38,668 nt of DNA from Plantago elongata (GCA_036897095.1 JAYMSP010000940.1:1-38668), one strand, 5' to 3'; numbered from the stretch's first letter, positions 22,612-35,196 are shown. The notes: generated from the sequence alone by a model not told the origin. A program made the numbers and translations.

Positions 22612-24125
22612 GAGGTTACACAAAACCTCCTTATACCCCACATTGGTTGTAGTGTCTGTGGGATTGTCTTCTTCATCTAAAATCAACACCTTCAACCTCT
22701 TCTTGCTGGTGACTCTGGAGAATGCAACATAAAGCTGTCCATGACTGAATACTGGCCTAGCAAGGTAAAGTTCGACGTGAGCTAGAGATTGATATTGACT
22801 CTTGTTGATGGTCATAGAGTAGCAAACAGATATGAGAAACTGTCTCCTCTGAAACCTGCCTGAAAATTTGGTGAGGTAGGAGGGTGTAAGAAGCATATGT
22901 GCTATCAAGACTTTTTTGCCGACGTTCTTACCAGCTATCATCCTGGCATGTATGACTTTGTCCCTAATGTAAGTCACGACCAATTTGGAACCATTACATA
23001 ATTCAGCTGCCTGGTCTATATTCCTCAACAACATGATGGGACACCCAACTTTAAGGTGAATACGGTGGCCCTGGATGCCAGATGGCCTAATGGTGTTAAG
23101 GAACTCAGTGGAATACACATCCTCGGTTGACTATGCCATCTTCATCCGGACATATGCTATCGGAACTCAAGTACTCATGTGCGTCACCGGACAACATCGA
23201 CATGACATAGTCATTAATCTCATCAACGATGTCATTGGTCGGAGCTAATATGGCACGGTCCTGAAAATAATGGCCATCGCCAATATGATCAATGAGGAGG
23301 GGTAGGTTCTATTAATCATTGCGGCAATGGAATCGGTTGCATCGCGTATGAGTATATAATTGGGGAGCTTGAACTCAACATCGACATCTATTTGAACGCC
23401 AACGTCACCATCTCCAACACACCACAATAAATGCAAACTCCCTAATCTCTTTAACTTCCTGTGTAGATCCACCAGCCTAAAACATAGATATGTACAATAC
23501 TATATAAAATGACTGAACATAGAGACATGCACTAACTTGCAGGCGCATATTCTTCGTGAGCTTCAATACTTCACAATGAGGCCATATGGAACGCAATGAA
23601 GACAGTGATGCATAAGCAATGTCTTGCCTAATGCCTTTTGGTATGACAGGAAATATCTGCCTAACGTAGCCGCCAAATACAACAACCTTGCCACCAAATG
23701 GCAATGTATAGGGATGCCGCCAGGTCCTCTAATAACATCTCGAAGACTCCTATCAAGTGCATCAAAACATAACCTATTAGTCATAGGAGCTTCATCCCAT
23801 GTGATCAACCTCGTCTTCTGAAGCAAACCGGTCTATTCACTTCCATGGGTACTACGTACAGTAGTCTCATCAACCATAAGAGGTATTGAGAATCTCGAAT
23901 GAGTTGTCCTTCCCTTTGACAAGACGAGTGAAGCGATACCACTGGATGCAACCGGCAACACAATCTCAGACTGAGATCTCAATGCAGAACACAAAGTCCT
24001 CCATAAGAATGTCTTCCCCGTATCACCATAGTCATATAAGAAGAACACCCCCTTCCCATTGATCCATAGCCACAACATCCATGATCTCGTGATATACAAA
24101 TTGTTGCTCCTCGGTCAGACATGGA
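22612..24125 (-). pseudogene. Helitron Pif1-type DNA helicase pseudogene
   Basis: This covers about the C-terminal 500 residues of the Helitron helicase, the 5'-to-3' superfamily 1B helicase fused to Rep in the complete protein. It includes the Walker A (GDTGKT), Walker B (DEAP) and the C-terminal helicase signature region near VAFSRV. Frames shift between the conserved blocks and parts of the middle are rearranged or lost; for example VGDGDVGVQIDVD at about 23420 is a decayed motif. No intact frame is longer than 169 residues (23118-22609), so no activity is expected. Confidence 0.85.
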
Positions 24126-24130
24126 TATAG

Positions 24131-25761
24131 TCGTAACATAATCAATTTACCAAACGTAGAGACAATTCAAATCAATCAGAATAAATATGGAATTATAACT
24201 TCTTATATTCATTAATTCATTTATGTTTTTTTCTATCACCATTAATTAACATAAATGCGCACACTAAGTCATTTCCATATCATAATGTGAATGCATTAAA
24301 TTATAAATACCTGAAATTAATGTTCAGATAAACATCCGTCTGCACAATATATCTACCAAACCTTCATTTTCTGCTAATAAGTATTCCATATATACTTTAG
24401 TTTTCATTTATTATTAGAGAAGACTTTTCATATTATAATTATTAATTTCATTTTGCCTTTTCTTTGTTAACAAATAGGTTGGAAAAATAAAGATTCAATC
24501 TAGCTCAAAGTCCTTTAGCTAGAATTGATAATAGCAGATAGACTAGATCAGATGTTACACGCTATGCGTGTGAAGCTGTGTATTATGTTCTTGTTTTTGG
24601 TTCGTTAAGTTATATTTGTTCTGCCTCAATACAATTATGCCAATTTTATGTGAACTTGTAATTATTTGCTAATGATATAAAAATGTAGTATATACAGAGT
24701 AAAAGAATTATATTAAAAAATTATATTATTCTCAATCGTAACTAAAAAATTAATATATGTTTATATGTATTTTAATTAAGATAACGATATAACTCATGAT
24801 TAATTGTTAAAGTTGGTTAATATTATAATAATATTTTAATTATGTAAGAATTATGTGTATATAACATTTTTTATTATTGTATGGTCATTAAAATTTATTA
24901 TAAGCGTCATAAAATCAATACAAAATTGTTGATGATCTGAGCGCTCTTAACAATACAACATACCATCAATGTGAAAAAATTTGTTTTAATGTATTGTTTG
25001 TTGTGATAGCTTGTACAACCTTATGGGAAATTGTTTGAAAGGTATATTTCAATAAATTTTCTCCGGTCGTTGCACAAGCTACTCAATATTCCGTTTCTAA
25101 ATCTAGAAAACTACCTTTACATGTTTGAACATGTATATTTTAGGTGTGTGCCTTATGAAATTTATCTTGTTCACGAGTACGATTAGAGCAGCTAATTAAG
25201 ATTTTCAATTTCCATTGGTTATTTTAGTTTATAATTTGTACTATCAAAAATTGCATAAACATTTTCGAAATGTCTTGAGGTATCTCATTTATATAAAATA
25301 TGGAGATGGTGTCCGAAACCGAAATATAAAAATATGGATACAGAGAAACCGAAATCAACAAACCACAACTCCTTTGATCAAACATAACGACTGATTCTCC
25401 AATTATATGATTTCGGTTGAAAAATCTTAAATTAGCTGTTATATTGTGCTTATATACATAAGCACAATTATAAAAAGAAATTATGCAATTCCAAACTTTA
25501 GATATCAACCTTCCCTTCTCATCATGAGGAAAAAGAAAATACATTCAACACTTGTAAGAAACCTGATAACACAATATATTCTATTAGCTTTACACAAGAG
25601 TAACTAGCCAATAACTGTCATCAAATCGGAGACGGTTAGAACGTACTAATTGCTATCATCAATCAATTCATGTTATATTATGAAATTATACACTGGGAAG
25701 ATGAGGAAATTTTTTCTCTAAGTTAACAAATAGAGATCAGAACTATAAAACCACCTAGTTA
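24131..25761. other. AT-rich stretch without recognised genes
   Basis: Very AT-rich, probably holding the missing 5' remains of the Helitron and other decayed DNA. The minus-strand frame at 25224-25544 has no recognisable domain and a skewed composition, so I do not call it. Confidence 0.35.
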
Positions 25762-25903
25762 GTCATAGCCATAGTTATTGATACGGATAGCGGCGCGGAG
25801 CTGCCGACCCCCTATACCGGGATAGCCTGAGTGAGGTGACCGCTATCCGAACCATCGCAAACACTTGTCATAAAAATTATATAGTACTCATAGTATTCAC
25901 AAG

Positions 25904-26429
25904 TGTTGAGAATTTCTATCAATAACGCCGATCACAAATCACCAACCAATCGCACAAACCAAAACAAGCAAGACACAAAGCAATTTACGTGGTTCGATTG
26001 GATAAATCCAGATCTACATACACGGAGAATCAAAAGCTTTATTACTTCGTCGTCTTCTCGATTACACCTTGTTACAGAGAATAGAGCTAGAATTACAGCA
26101 CCAAATTCAACTCCTAACCTCACAACAACAATACACTCAACTGACTATCACAAAGAACAAAGAAAAACGGGTGAAATTGAACTAGTTTTCGTGTGAATTA
26201 AGCAAGCTATTCATCCTGCTCTGTTTTATACTTCAAGCCGGACGAAGAAAACCGCCAAGTGAACATGAACCGTTCGATCTCAACAGATACAATTCATCCA
26301 ACGGTTGAGACAAAAATGCGTTTCAGCTTATATCGTTTTCTCCCTTCTAGTTGTAACAAACTTGCACTGTAAATTGCAAATCGATCCACACACTTCTGCA
26401 AATGCTCGAAACACCCACAAAACTTCACA
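25904..26429 (-). repeat. 3' LTR of the whole-length copia fossil
   Basis: 526 bp, TGTTGAGAAT...AACTTCACA, closely similar to the copy at 30757-31291. On the minus strand it is preceded by the purine tract AAGGTGGAGAT. Confidence 0.93.
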
Positions 26430-29400
26430 ATCTCCACCTTGATGAGAAGCATTTCAGAAGCAATAACACTCCATCACCTTCTCTTTATTGACTACTATCT
26501 AATCACCTGACAGTAGCTTCCAGCACCCTGTGCTCCCTCATTAACCATTCTCAACTCCAACCAAGCTTAGGCAATGCAAGAACTTGGATGGAATCAAGGA
26601 TTTTGTTAACATGTCTGTTGTATTTTCCAGTGTGGAGACCTTTGTGATTTTCACTTCACCCTTCTCCATAATGTCTCTCACAAAATGCAGTCTCACATCA
26701 ATATGCTTTGACCTCTCATGGAACATCTCATGTTTTGATAGATATATTGCACTTTTGACTGTCACTTAAAATAGTAACAGCTCCTTGCTTGATCCCAAAC
26801 TCCCACAATATACCTTCCAACCATAATCCTTCTTTCACAGCTTCAGTAATTGCCATGTACTCTGACTCAGTTGTTGATAAAGCAACAACACTATGAAGAT
26901 TTGACTTCCAACTGATAGCTGATCCAACAATGTGAAGATATAACCAGACTGAGATCTCATGTTATCCAAGTTTGCTGCATAATCAACATCTACATATCCC
27001 AAAACTGGATGTCCTTCCCATTTCTCATTCCTGCAGAACTTAATACCTACATTTGTAGATCCTTTCAAATACCGGAGTATACACAACATTCCAATGTTGT
27101 TCTCCAGGATTGAACATATATCTGCTAGTCACACTTATAGCATGAGCCACATCAGGTCTGCTACACACCATAGCATAGATTATGCTTCCAATGGCATTAG
27201 CATAGGGTATGTTACTCATATGCTCCACTTGCTCTTGAGTATCAGCACTATGTTCCAGTGATAGCTTAAAATATTGAGCAATAGGAATTCTACTGGATTT
27301 GCATTCTTGCATATGAAATCTTTGCAGTACTTTCAACAGGTAATCACACTGAATTAGCTTTAGAGATCCAACCTTCATGTCTCTATAAATGTCCATGCCT
27401 AGAATCCTTCTCGCACTTCCTACACCCTTCATCTCATACCTGTTGCAGAGTTGCTTCTTTACTTTAGTTATCTCATCAATGCAGCTACTAGCAATAAGCA
27501 TGTCATCAACATATAATAGCAAGAATGTGCTGATTTTAGTTTCTCCTCTCTTCAAGTATACACAGCTGTCAAATTCAGACTTAGTAAATTTGATTTCTTC
27601 CATATACTCACTGAATTTCTTATACCACACTGCCTTGGACTTTGTTTTAACCCATATAATGATTTCTTCAGCATACATAATTTATCTTGGTTTTCAGGAA
27701 TAAATAAAACCTTCAGGCTGATGCATATAGATGATTTCTTCAAGATCCCCAAGTAGAAATGCAATTTTGACATCCAACTGCTGAAGTTCCATATCAAATT
27801 GAGTTACCATTCCAAGTAGAATCCTTATGGAGGTGTGTTTGACTAAATGGGAGAAAATGTCATTGTAGTCAACTCCTTCTTTCTGAGTGAATCCTCTAGC
27901 AACCAGAAAATGTCATTGTAGTCAACTCCTTCTTTCTGAGTGAATCCTCTAGCAACCTTGCCTTGTATCTAATCTGTTTTGTAGTGGAAACTTCAATTTT
28001 CCTTTTGTATATCCATTTGCAAATGACTATTCTCTTGTTTGGAGGTTTGTTCACTAACTCCCAGGTTTTGTTCTTCTCTAGACATAACAGCTCTTCCTGC
28101 ATAGAGAGCATCCACTCTTGTTCTGAGCACTAATACTAGCTTCATGGAAATTTTGAGGTTCATGATACTCAATGTCCTGACATATACTCAGAGAGTAAGC
28201 AACCATATTGCTGAAACCATACATCTTAGGTTCCCTGTGCTCTCTCCTCTCCCTGTCTCTAGTGAGCTGAAAATTCCTAATTTCCTCAGTGATCACTGGA
28301 GTTTCCTTCATTTTGGTGTATTTTCTTTTTTGTACCACATGTTGGTTTACACCCTCACTCTCCAGTTGGTTTTGATTCTCATTAGTAACTGTAGCAGGAG
28401 CTTCTCAGATGTATTTTGAGGATTATCAGGCTCAGGGGTTTGTTTAGGTTGTTCAGCTTCTTGTGGTGATGGTGGTTCAATGATCTCATCATGTTCCCCT
28501 TCAGTTTGTCCATAATCACCCACAAGCTCCACCTCAATCTTAGAATTCCTGAAACTGTGCATGTCTATAGAGAGTGAAGTTTCACTGCCCTTGTATGGGA
28601 AAGTCAGCTCATCAAATGTAACATCACTACTAATTATCACCCTTTGAGAGTTCTTCTGTACACCAGAGCTTATAACCCTTCTCTCCTTTTGGGTATCCTA
28701 TGAACATACACTTTTGTGCCCTTGGCTCCAGCTTATCTTGTCTAATGTGAGCATAGGCCAAACAACCAAATACTCGTAAGTGAGAGTAGCTCTTAGTTTC
28801 TACATACCACATCTCCTCAGGTGTTTTCATTTCTATAGCTAAGGATGGTGTTTTATTCACCAAGTAGCACACAATGGAGATATCTTCTCCCCATAATGAC
28901 TTTGGTACCCCAGCTTGAAACATGATACATCTGGTTCTTTCTAGTAGAGTTCTATTCATTCTCTCTACCAGTCCATTCTTCTGAGGAGTACCTGGTATAG
29001 TCCTATGTTTCTTGCTACCCCTTTAACTACAGTAGTGATTGAATTTCCCAGATAGAAACTCTAGGCCATTGTCAGTTCTTAGGACTTTAACCTTCATCCC
29101 TTTCTCATTCTCAACTTCTGCACACCACTCTTTAAACTTGGAGAAAGCTTCACTCTTGTGATTTATGACATAAACCCATACCTTCATGGTATAGTCATCT
29201 ATCAGAGACGTAAAATACCTTCCTCCACCATTAGTTTGAACCTTAGCAGGTCCCCAGAGATCTGAGCGAATATAATATAGGGAGTTGTACTTGTGTGTGT
29301 TCCAGTGGGGAATGAGTTTCTCTTTGCCTTTCCCATAATGCATCCTTCACAGGTTTGTAATTTCTCCGTTTTTCTAGTATCAAAGACTTGCTTCTTGTGC

Positions 29401-30756
29401 AGCTCATGTATGCCTTTTTCACACACATGAGCTAATCTCTCATGCCATAATTCAGTGTTATTGATACTGGCTACTGCTACATCACCTGTAACTACTCTAC
29501 ACTTCATGCAGTATAGCTTGTTTCTTCTAATACCACTCATAACAACTGATGCATTATTATTATAGATAGTGAGCACACCATTTTCAGCAGTGAACTTAAA
29601 ACCTTTACCCTCTAAGGTTCCCAGAGATATCAAATTTCTTTTGAGATCAGGAATATACCTGACATTTGTGAGAAGCTTCACAGTATCATGTCATTTCTCA
29701 GCATCACATTTCCACCATTTCCCATCTTTAGATTGATAAAACACTCCTTGTAAGGACTGATGTGGAATGAGCATCCAGAGTCCAGGATCCACTCATCACT
29801 AGCTTGTTCTGCAGTAATATTAAGCACCTCTACAATGTTCAACACTTCACCATCGAATTCTACATTTCCTGCAAATTCATTTGAAGGTCTAGCCCTATTT
29901 CCTTCCTTATGTCTCTTAAGGAGAAAACAATTCTTCTTGAGATGCCCAGGCTTCTTACAATGATGACAGATCCTGGTTTCTCTATTAACATTTGGCATCA
30001 CAGCATGTGATTTTCCTTTCTCCTCCTTGTTGAACTTATTCTTTTGATTATGTGGTTGAAACTTTGGTTTGTTGTTGTAACTCCTCACCATAAGTTCCTC
30101 TCCAGACACACTTCCGTTCTTCAAGGAATCCTTCTACTGCTCTTTCTGTCTAATCAAGCATCTAACCTCTTCGAGAGTGACTTTCTTCTGTCCAGTGAAT
30201 TCAATGGCATCTATGATACTCTCATAGGACTTTGGCAGAGTGTTCAGTAGAATAATAGCCTTATCCTCATCCGGTAGCCTTGAATCTTCGATGCTATACA
30301 AATCATCAAGCATCTTATTGAACACTGCCAATTGTTCAATGACACTTCGATCAGGATTCATCCGGTACGAGTAGAGTTGAGCTTTCATGAATAACCGTCG
30401 AGCAATCGATCATGTTTGATACACCGAATCAAGCTTGTTCCATAGATCTGCAGTGGTTGCTTCCCTTGCAACTTCTCTCAATAGCTCATCACCAAGGCTC
30501 TGAATGATTGTTGTACGAGCCTTACCATTCATCGTTTTCCACCCCTGATCGGTTACCTTCTTCGGTAACTTATCTCTCGACATTAAAGCCATCTCCACAC
30601 CTTGATGGAACAAGATAACTTCGATTTGATTTTCCACAATGCAAAATCAATGGTACCGGTGAAATTATCGACATCAATCCTTGTTGATCCCATTCTCACT
30701 ACTCAAATCGGGGATTACAATCGAAACTCCTCCGAGTTCCCACATAAGGCGCCACT

Positions 30757-31291
30757 TGTTGAGAATTCTGATCAATAACACCGATCACAAATCACCAACC
30801 AATCGCACAAACCAAAACAAGCAAGACACAAAGCAATTTACGTAGTTCGATTGGATAAATCCAGATCTATGTCCACGGAGAATCAAAAGCTTTATTGCTT
30901 CGTCGTCTTCTCGATTACACCTTGTTACAGAGAATAGAGCTAGAATTACAGCACCAAATTCAACTCCTAAACTCACAACAACAATACACTCAATTGACTA
31001 TCACAGAGAGCAAAGAAAAACTGGTGAAATTGAATTAGTTTGCGTGAGAATTAAGCAAGCTATTCCTCCTGCTCTGTTTTATACTTCAAGCCGAAAGAAG
31101 AAAACCGCCAAGTGAACAGGAACCGTTCGATCTCAACAGATACAATTAATCCAACAGCTTAGACAAAAATGTGTTTCAGCTTACATCATGATATTAGTTT
31201 TCTCCCTTCCAGCTGTAACAAACTTGCACTGTAAATTACTAACCGATTCACACAATTCTGCAAATGCTCGAAACACCCACAAAACTTCACA
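30757..31291 (-). repeat. 5' LTR of the whole-length copia fossil
   Basis: 535 bp, matching 25904-26429 apart from about 30 substitutions and a small length difference near 31185-31195. The primer-binding-like site lies just inside it. The promoter of the element would have been here, reading leftwards. Confidence 0.93.
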
Positions 31292-31615
31292 ACAAGTATA
31301 ATAACAAATACCCAAAATCCAATATCATCACAAAAACCATCCAACAAATCCTCCACCTCAACATGACCTCTTCCATTTCTTAATTCGCCTAAAGCAGCCT
31401 CTTAATTCGCCCAAAACCCTCTTAATTCGCCCAAATTTGAATAGCGGACTGTAGTGGCCAATAGCGGCCACTCCATGTGGTGGAGCATTGCAGACGCTCC
31501 AGCCGCTATTTGATTATAGTCCACTCCGTAGCACCAGGAGCAGGCAAAGCTCCCGGCGTTGAGAAGCGGCGCTATTGCAGCCATAGCGGCCGCAATCGAA
31601 AACTATGGTCATAGC

Positions 31616-32660
31616 TTGATTATATGTTCTAGTATGACCTTTTGTGTGATCCAAAACCTGCAATTGTAATTTCCCTTTCTATTGTAACTTGATCTCTTGT
31701 TTGCTTTCTTGCTTCCTTTGACATGGGCGCATGACACCTAGCTTCTTGGATCCATATAGGGGCCACGAATACCACAAGTGAAGGAAGGGAATACTTTGCA
31801 AAGCTCTAAAGAGCTCCAGAGGGACCAGAATAGGAACCAGTGAAAGAAGAAGTAACAGTAAGGGATAAAAATGCTTGTAAGCAGAAGGAAGACAGAAGCG
31901 CCCGATTCGGCGTAAATCAAATATCACTGTGAACCTTCACACACCTAAACGGGCATCCAACCCAGTATGAATAAAGAAGGCAAAAAGTGAGACCATATCA
32001 TGCATCCCTCTCATAACCCCAAACAAATTCAATTACTATTAGAACTAAAATGCAAAATTAGAGTCAGAGACTTAGTTGAAGAGAATTTATGACAAGTACC
32101 TTATCATTGACTGTAGCTTGCAACACCTTTATAGTATATGCATTCTTGCAGAGGATTCAATCGAACCAATCAATATAAACAACATACTAGTGTTTGTTCC
32201 ATAATTTTTTTATGTGATAGATCAAAAAGAATAGCTAACACAATCATATTGTCTAATATACGAGTGCCCCAAATCAGACCGTGGATGTAATTGTTGACCA
32301 AAACTAGATGGGCTACACAAATATGTTGGCTATACTAATTAAAAGTTACTATAAAAGATTGAACAATTGTTTTAATTTATCGTGTATTTTTTGTATATAC
32401 CCACCGTATACATATTGACATACATACTATAGGGCTAGAAAGGGTATCGTATTCAAATTCATAGAAAATATCAAATTAAAAGGTTGGTTTTTATTCACAC
32501 ATAAATACACATTGAAATACACTTGTAAATAAAACATAAACATCAATTGTATATATATAGAACTCCCCGAATGAACAACCGCCACTCATCTAACCGGTCA
32601 ATGCGAAAATAATTTTCGAACCTATATATTATCGTTAAAATCTTGGGGACTACAATTGAT
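31616..32660. other. Non-coding stretch with a GC-richer block
   Basis: About 31700-31925 is less AT-rich than its surroundings and gives open frames in two minus-strand phases rich in Leu, Ser and Pro. I recognise no product. It could be an organelle-DNA insertion or a fragment of a decayed gene. The rest, to 32660, is plain AT-rich sequence. Confidence 0.3.
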
Positions 32661-33580
32661 GTGTTTGCAAAATTTATTAGGGGGTCCAAATGGAATTCAC
32701 CCGTTCTGTAGAATTTCATACATTACTAAATAATGAAGCTACGAAATTTTTATTTTGGTACACTAAAATGAGACAATGTCACTTTCGGTACACTACTTCA
32801 AAACTGACCCATTTCAGTACACTAGTTCAACAAACATGGAATTTTAGTGCTCCGATCAATTTGAAGGTACACGTGTCGACTTCCTGTTCATTATGACATG
32901 TATTTGTAAAATTAATTCGAAAATTAATTTTAAATTATAAAAGGTATCCGAGAACACTTCTATGCTTAGTCTTCAACAATCTTGTGCAATTTGTCCTTTC
33001 CGAGGACACATATCATTTTATGTGAAATTTGTCCTCATTCGTGCACGAATTGAGAGACTTCCTAGTTGGTCAATCATCAATTTAACTTTGAAGTTTTTAT
33101 ATGTGTATTCCCAAAAAGAAAGGTACAATTCATTGGTATGAGTAGCATTTTCGTTCAGTTGAAGCTATTTAGACGACTTGACTTGAAACTTTGAAGCGCT
33201 GCCTACAATATATGTACGAGGTAGCTTACCTCAAAATGTATTAATATATCACAAAATAAAATATTACTTAATTTTCATAAGTTAATTGCTCACACATATT
33301 TTTAATAATTAATATAGTAATAACTAAAAATATTATATTTAATCAATTAATAATTAAAATCAACACTTGTTCCAAACTTAAAATCCAATTAAATGTTCAA
33401 ATTCCCCACAATAAATCAAACTTCCCGCTTTATCCTACCCACTTTTGGGAACTTTTTAAAATTTTAGTATGGACAATATATATATGTCACACATACTCCT
33501 GCGAAAGGTTCGAAATTTTCAATTGCCGTGTTAAATAACTATAGGTGACACATGTATGTTATTTAAATTCTGATGATAAA
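32661..33580. other. AT-rich spacer, no gene recognised
   Basis: Holds a local series of similar phrases (GGTACACTA, CGGTACACTACTT, CAGTACACTAG, about 32755-32830) spaced by 28-32 bases, which may belong to an unidentified repeat. No credible coding frame. Confidence 0.3.
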
Positions 33581-33584
33581 ATTC

Positions 33585-34125
33585 TATTTAAGCTATCATT
33601 CTCTGAGACTTGTTGGAACTTCCATTTGCAGTTTCTCTCGTCTCTTCTTTTCTCCTCTTCCTTCACCTTTCTCTTCACTTTAGTTCTTCACTCATAATTT
33701 TAGAATAAATTCTTTCAACATGTAATGTTATAATATAAACATATCTACATTGTGTTTCTACTGAGGCAATTAATTATTTATCTTTCTTATTATTATTTTT
33801 GTAGGATCCATCAAGCCCTAGGTAAATTACTTGCTATGAAGTTTTTCTCATTACATATTTCCTTTATCCTTTTCATTGTTTGCTAACCAACTAATTAATT
33901 GCAATAAATAATTTGTTTACTTGTGTTTTCGATTGATTATTTTAAGGTTTTTGGGTTGTAGAAAATAAGGATAAAGATGGGAATGAAGTTTAGACTAGAT
34001 ACTAGATAGGTTTATTTGTTTATTGTTCTCATATTTGTATGATTTGTGAGTCCCCCGATTTTTTGGCTTAATTTGTAACTCATAATGCTGTGAATTGTGA
34101 TTAATGAAATCTTATTCTAATAAAG
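33585..34125 (+). other. Possible small transcription unit (weak)
   Basis: CTATTTAAGC at about 33585 resembles a TATA box. A pyrimidine-rich leader-like stretch (TTTCTCTCGTCTCTTC..., about 33632-33680) follows, then possible splice signals: TTTTTGTAG before 33805, CTAG/GTAAATT near 33822, TTTTAAG near 33946. The end region ATTAATGAAATC near 34100 could be a 3' end. No protein beyond a ten-codon frame (MGMKFRLDTR, about 33978-34010) is visible. It may be a non-coding RNA, the remnant of a gene, or chance. Confidence 0.2.
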
Positions 34126-34905
34126 AAATGAAATTTATAGTTAGCATAAACTGGCCATTTAAATGACAATTGCATCCTAATTAATATTTACATTAAAACT
34201 ACTATAATTAGCAGAAATTGAAATTGCCAAAATTTCTGCTTTTTCTTTTTTTTTAATTTAGTGCTTTCTATATAGGTGAGACAAATATGTTAGCCATATT
34301 AGGAATACAATTGATATTTTTTTAGATGTATTTGCACTATGGGTGACATAAAGTTGTGTCACCCATTTATTGTAATGAATACGCTGATGTATTGTACAAA
34401 TATTTGTATCGTTGATCATTGTTTACATAATATATTTGTGTCACCTATTATTTGTTACTGATTCTTTTTAAGCAACACAATATCACCTTTCAGATTATAG
34501 CTAACATGGGTAACGGTGAGAGATATAAACAACATATTTATCTTGGCTATTGAGTTTAACTAACATAAAAAGGCTTTGGCCATCAAAATTCATATATCAC
34601 TCATTCTATAATTTCCTAGTAGTGCTAGAAGCTCATAGAGAGATAAAAAAAGGTGACATGGATTGTTTTATCACTTAATTTGTTAATATTGATTCAAATT
34701 AAAATTTGTTTTGGGTGGACATGGAAAATTTGGAAAGAAATGATTCTCTGAGAAAAAGAATAAGGAGAAGGAGATAGATAGATATGGACCGTAGAGATGG
34801 AGCGAATGGATCAGACGTATCAAATGAGCTCGTGCCTTACACGCGCGATTTAAGTGAGAGTGGGCCTTATCATGATTTGAATGAAATTTGTACTATAAAA
34901 CATTA
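34126..34905. other. AT-rich spacer with a small palindrome
   Basis: Contains an inverted repeat TGGGTGACA / TGTCACCCA (34340-34348 and 34357-34365, 8-base loop). No gene or RNA recognised. Confidence 0.35.
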
Positions 34906-35065
34906 GTGGCTGTTTGAATGTACATTTGAGTGGGCATTTGGATGGATTTTTGTCAAAATTGTGTTTGGATGGACATTTGAGTGGGGTATTTTAAGTGTAT
35001 TTTAGGTCAAATCAATGTTCATCAAACCAAATGGGAGGTATTCAAATCCCCATCCAAACACCCCC
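34906..35065. mobile_element. Tourist-like MITE (PIF/Harbinger)
   Basis: 160 bp with inverted ends GTGGCTGTTTGAATG and, on the minus strand, GGGGGTGTTTGGATGGGG. It is flanked by TTA on both sides (34903-34905 and 35066-35068), the PIF/Harbinger target. TTTGGATGGA-type words recur inside. No coding capacity. The family call rests on the trinucleotide duplication and the ends. Confidence 0.65.
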
Positions 35066-35196
35066 TTATTAATTGACCGAAAATTAATATGCAATTGATT
35101 TTCCAACTCACTCTTATTGTGTTATATCATTACTTTGAATATTAATTTTTAAATATTATTCAATATTAAAATTATTTTAATTTGTATTAAAGGTCT

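Larger units (their letters stand above)
22420..24130 (-). mobile_element. Decayed Helitron, 3' part with Pif1-like helicase and terminal hairpin
   Basis: Minus-strand pieces of a Helitron helicase in the correct order: LTEEQQFVYHEIMDVV (about 24110-24070), the P-loop GDTGKTFLW (about 24030), ITWDEAPM (about 23800), PFGGKVVVFGGYVRQIFPVI (about 23700), LTKNMRL (about 23535), then the C-terminal GSKLVVTYI...QRRQFLISVCYSMTINKSQ...ARPVFSHGQLYVAFSRV block (23118-22609). Several stops and frame changes separate them, so it is a pseudogene. The Rep/HUH part is not present. The 3' terminus fits a Helitron: on the minus strand CGTGG-loop-CCACG (22446-22432), eight bases, then CTAG (22423-22420) followed by T. 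The 5' TC end was not found with confidence; TCTCTAATAATAAATG near 24415 (minus strand) is a weak candidate. Confidence 0.85.
25904..31291 (-). mobile_element. Whole-length Ty1/copia retrotransposon fossil
   Basis: 5388 bp with two LTRs, flanked by a perfect 5-bp target duplication ACAAG (25899-25903 and 31292-31296). It reads on the minus strand. Order: 5' LTR (right), a primer-binding-like TGGCGCC just inside it, gag with UBN2-type sequence and a CHHCKKPGHLKKNC zinc knuckle (about 30640-29900), protease WILDSGCSFH (about 29780), integrase with LRTDNGLEFLS (about 29680-28650), reverse transcriptase with YVDDMLIAS (about 28100-27300), RNase H (about 27100-26545), purine tract AAGGTGGAGAT, 3' LTR (left). 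The gag-PR-IN-RT-RH order is copia; the lineage may be Tork/TNT1-like, which is a guess. The coding region has several breaks, so it is a fossil although complete in layout. The LTRs differ at about 30 positions by eye (about 6%), suggesting an insertion some millions of years old. It lies inside a hAT-type MITE. Confidence 0.95.
25770..31607. mobile_element. hAT-type MITE split by a copia retrotransposon
   Basis: Perfect 8-bp direct repeat GTCATAGC at 25762-25769 and 31608-31615, with inverted ends CATAGTTATTGATACGG (from 25770) and, on the minus strand from 31607, CATAGTTTTCGATTGCGG. The ends are followed by GC-rich sub-terminal sequence with GATAGCGGCG/GCGGCCGCTAT words. The 8-bp duplication and these ends indicate a hAT-type non-autonomous element. 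Without the copia insertion its two parts (25770-25903 and 31297-31607) sum to about 445 bp. No transposase is seen. Confidence 0.82.

Noticed and set aside
25224-25544. Minus-strand frame of 106 residues
   Set aside because: Low-complexity Ile/Tyr/Phe-rich composition in AT-rich DNA with no domain and no splice context.
25903-26196. Plus-strand frame of 97 residues
   Set aside because: It lies in an LTR of the copia fossil and starts at the LTR edge.
34340-34365. Small palindrome considered as a microRNA or terminator hairpin
   Set aside because: The 9-bp stem is too short for a microRNA precursor, and rho-independent terminators are not expected here.
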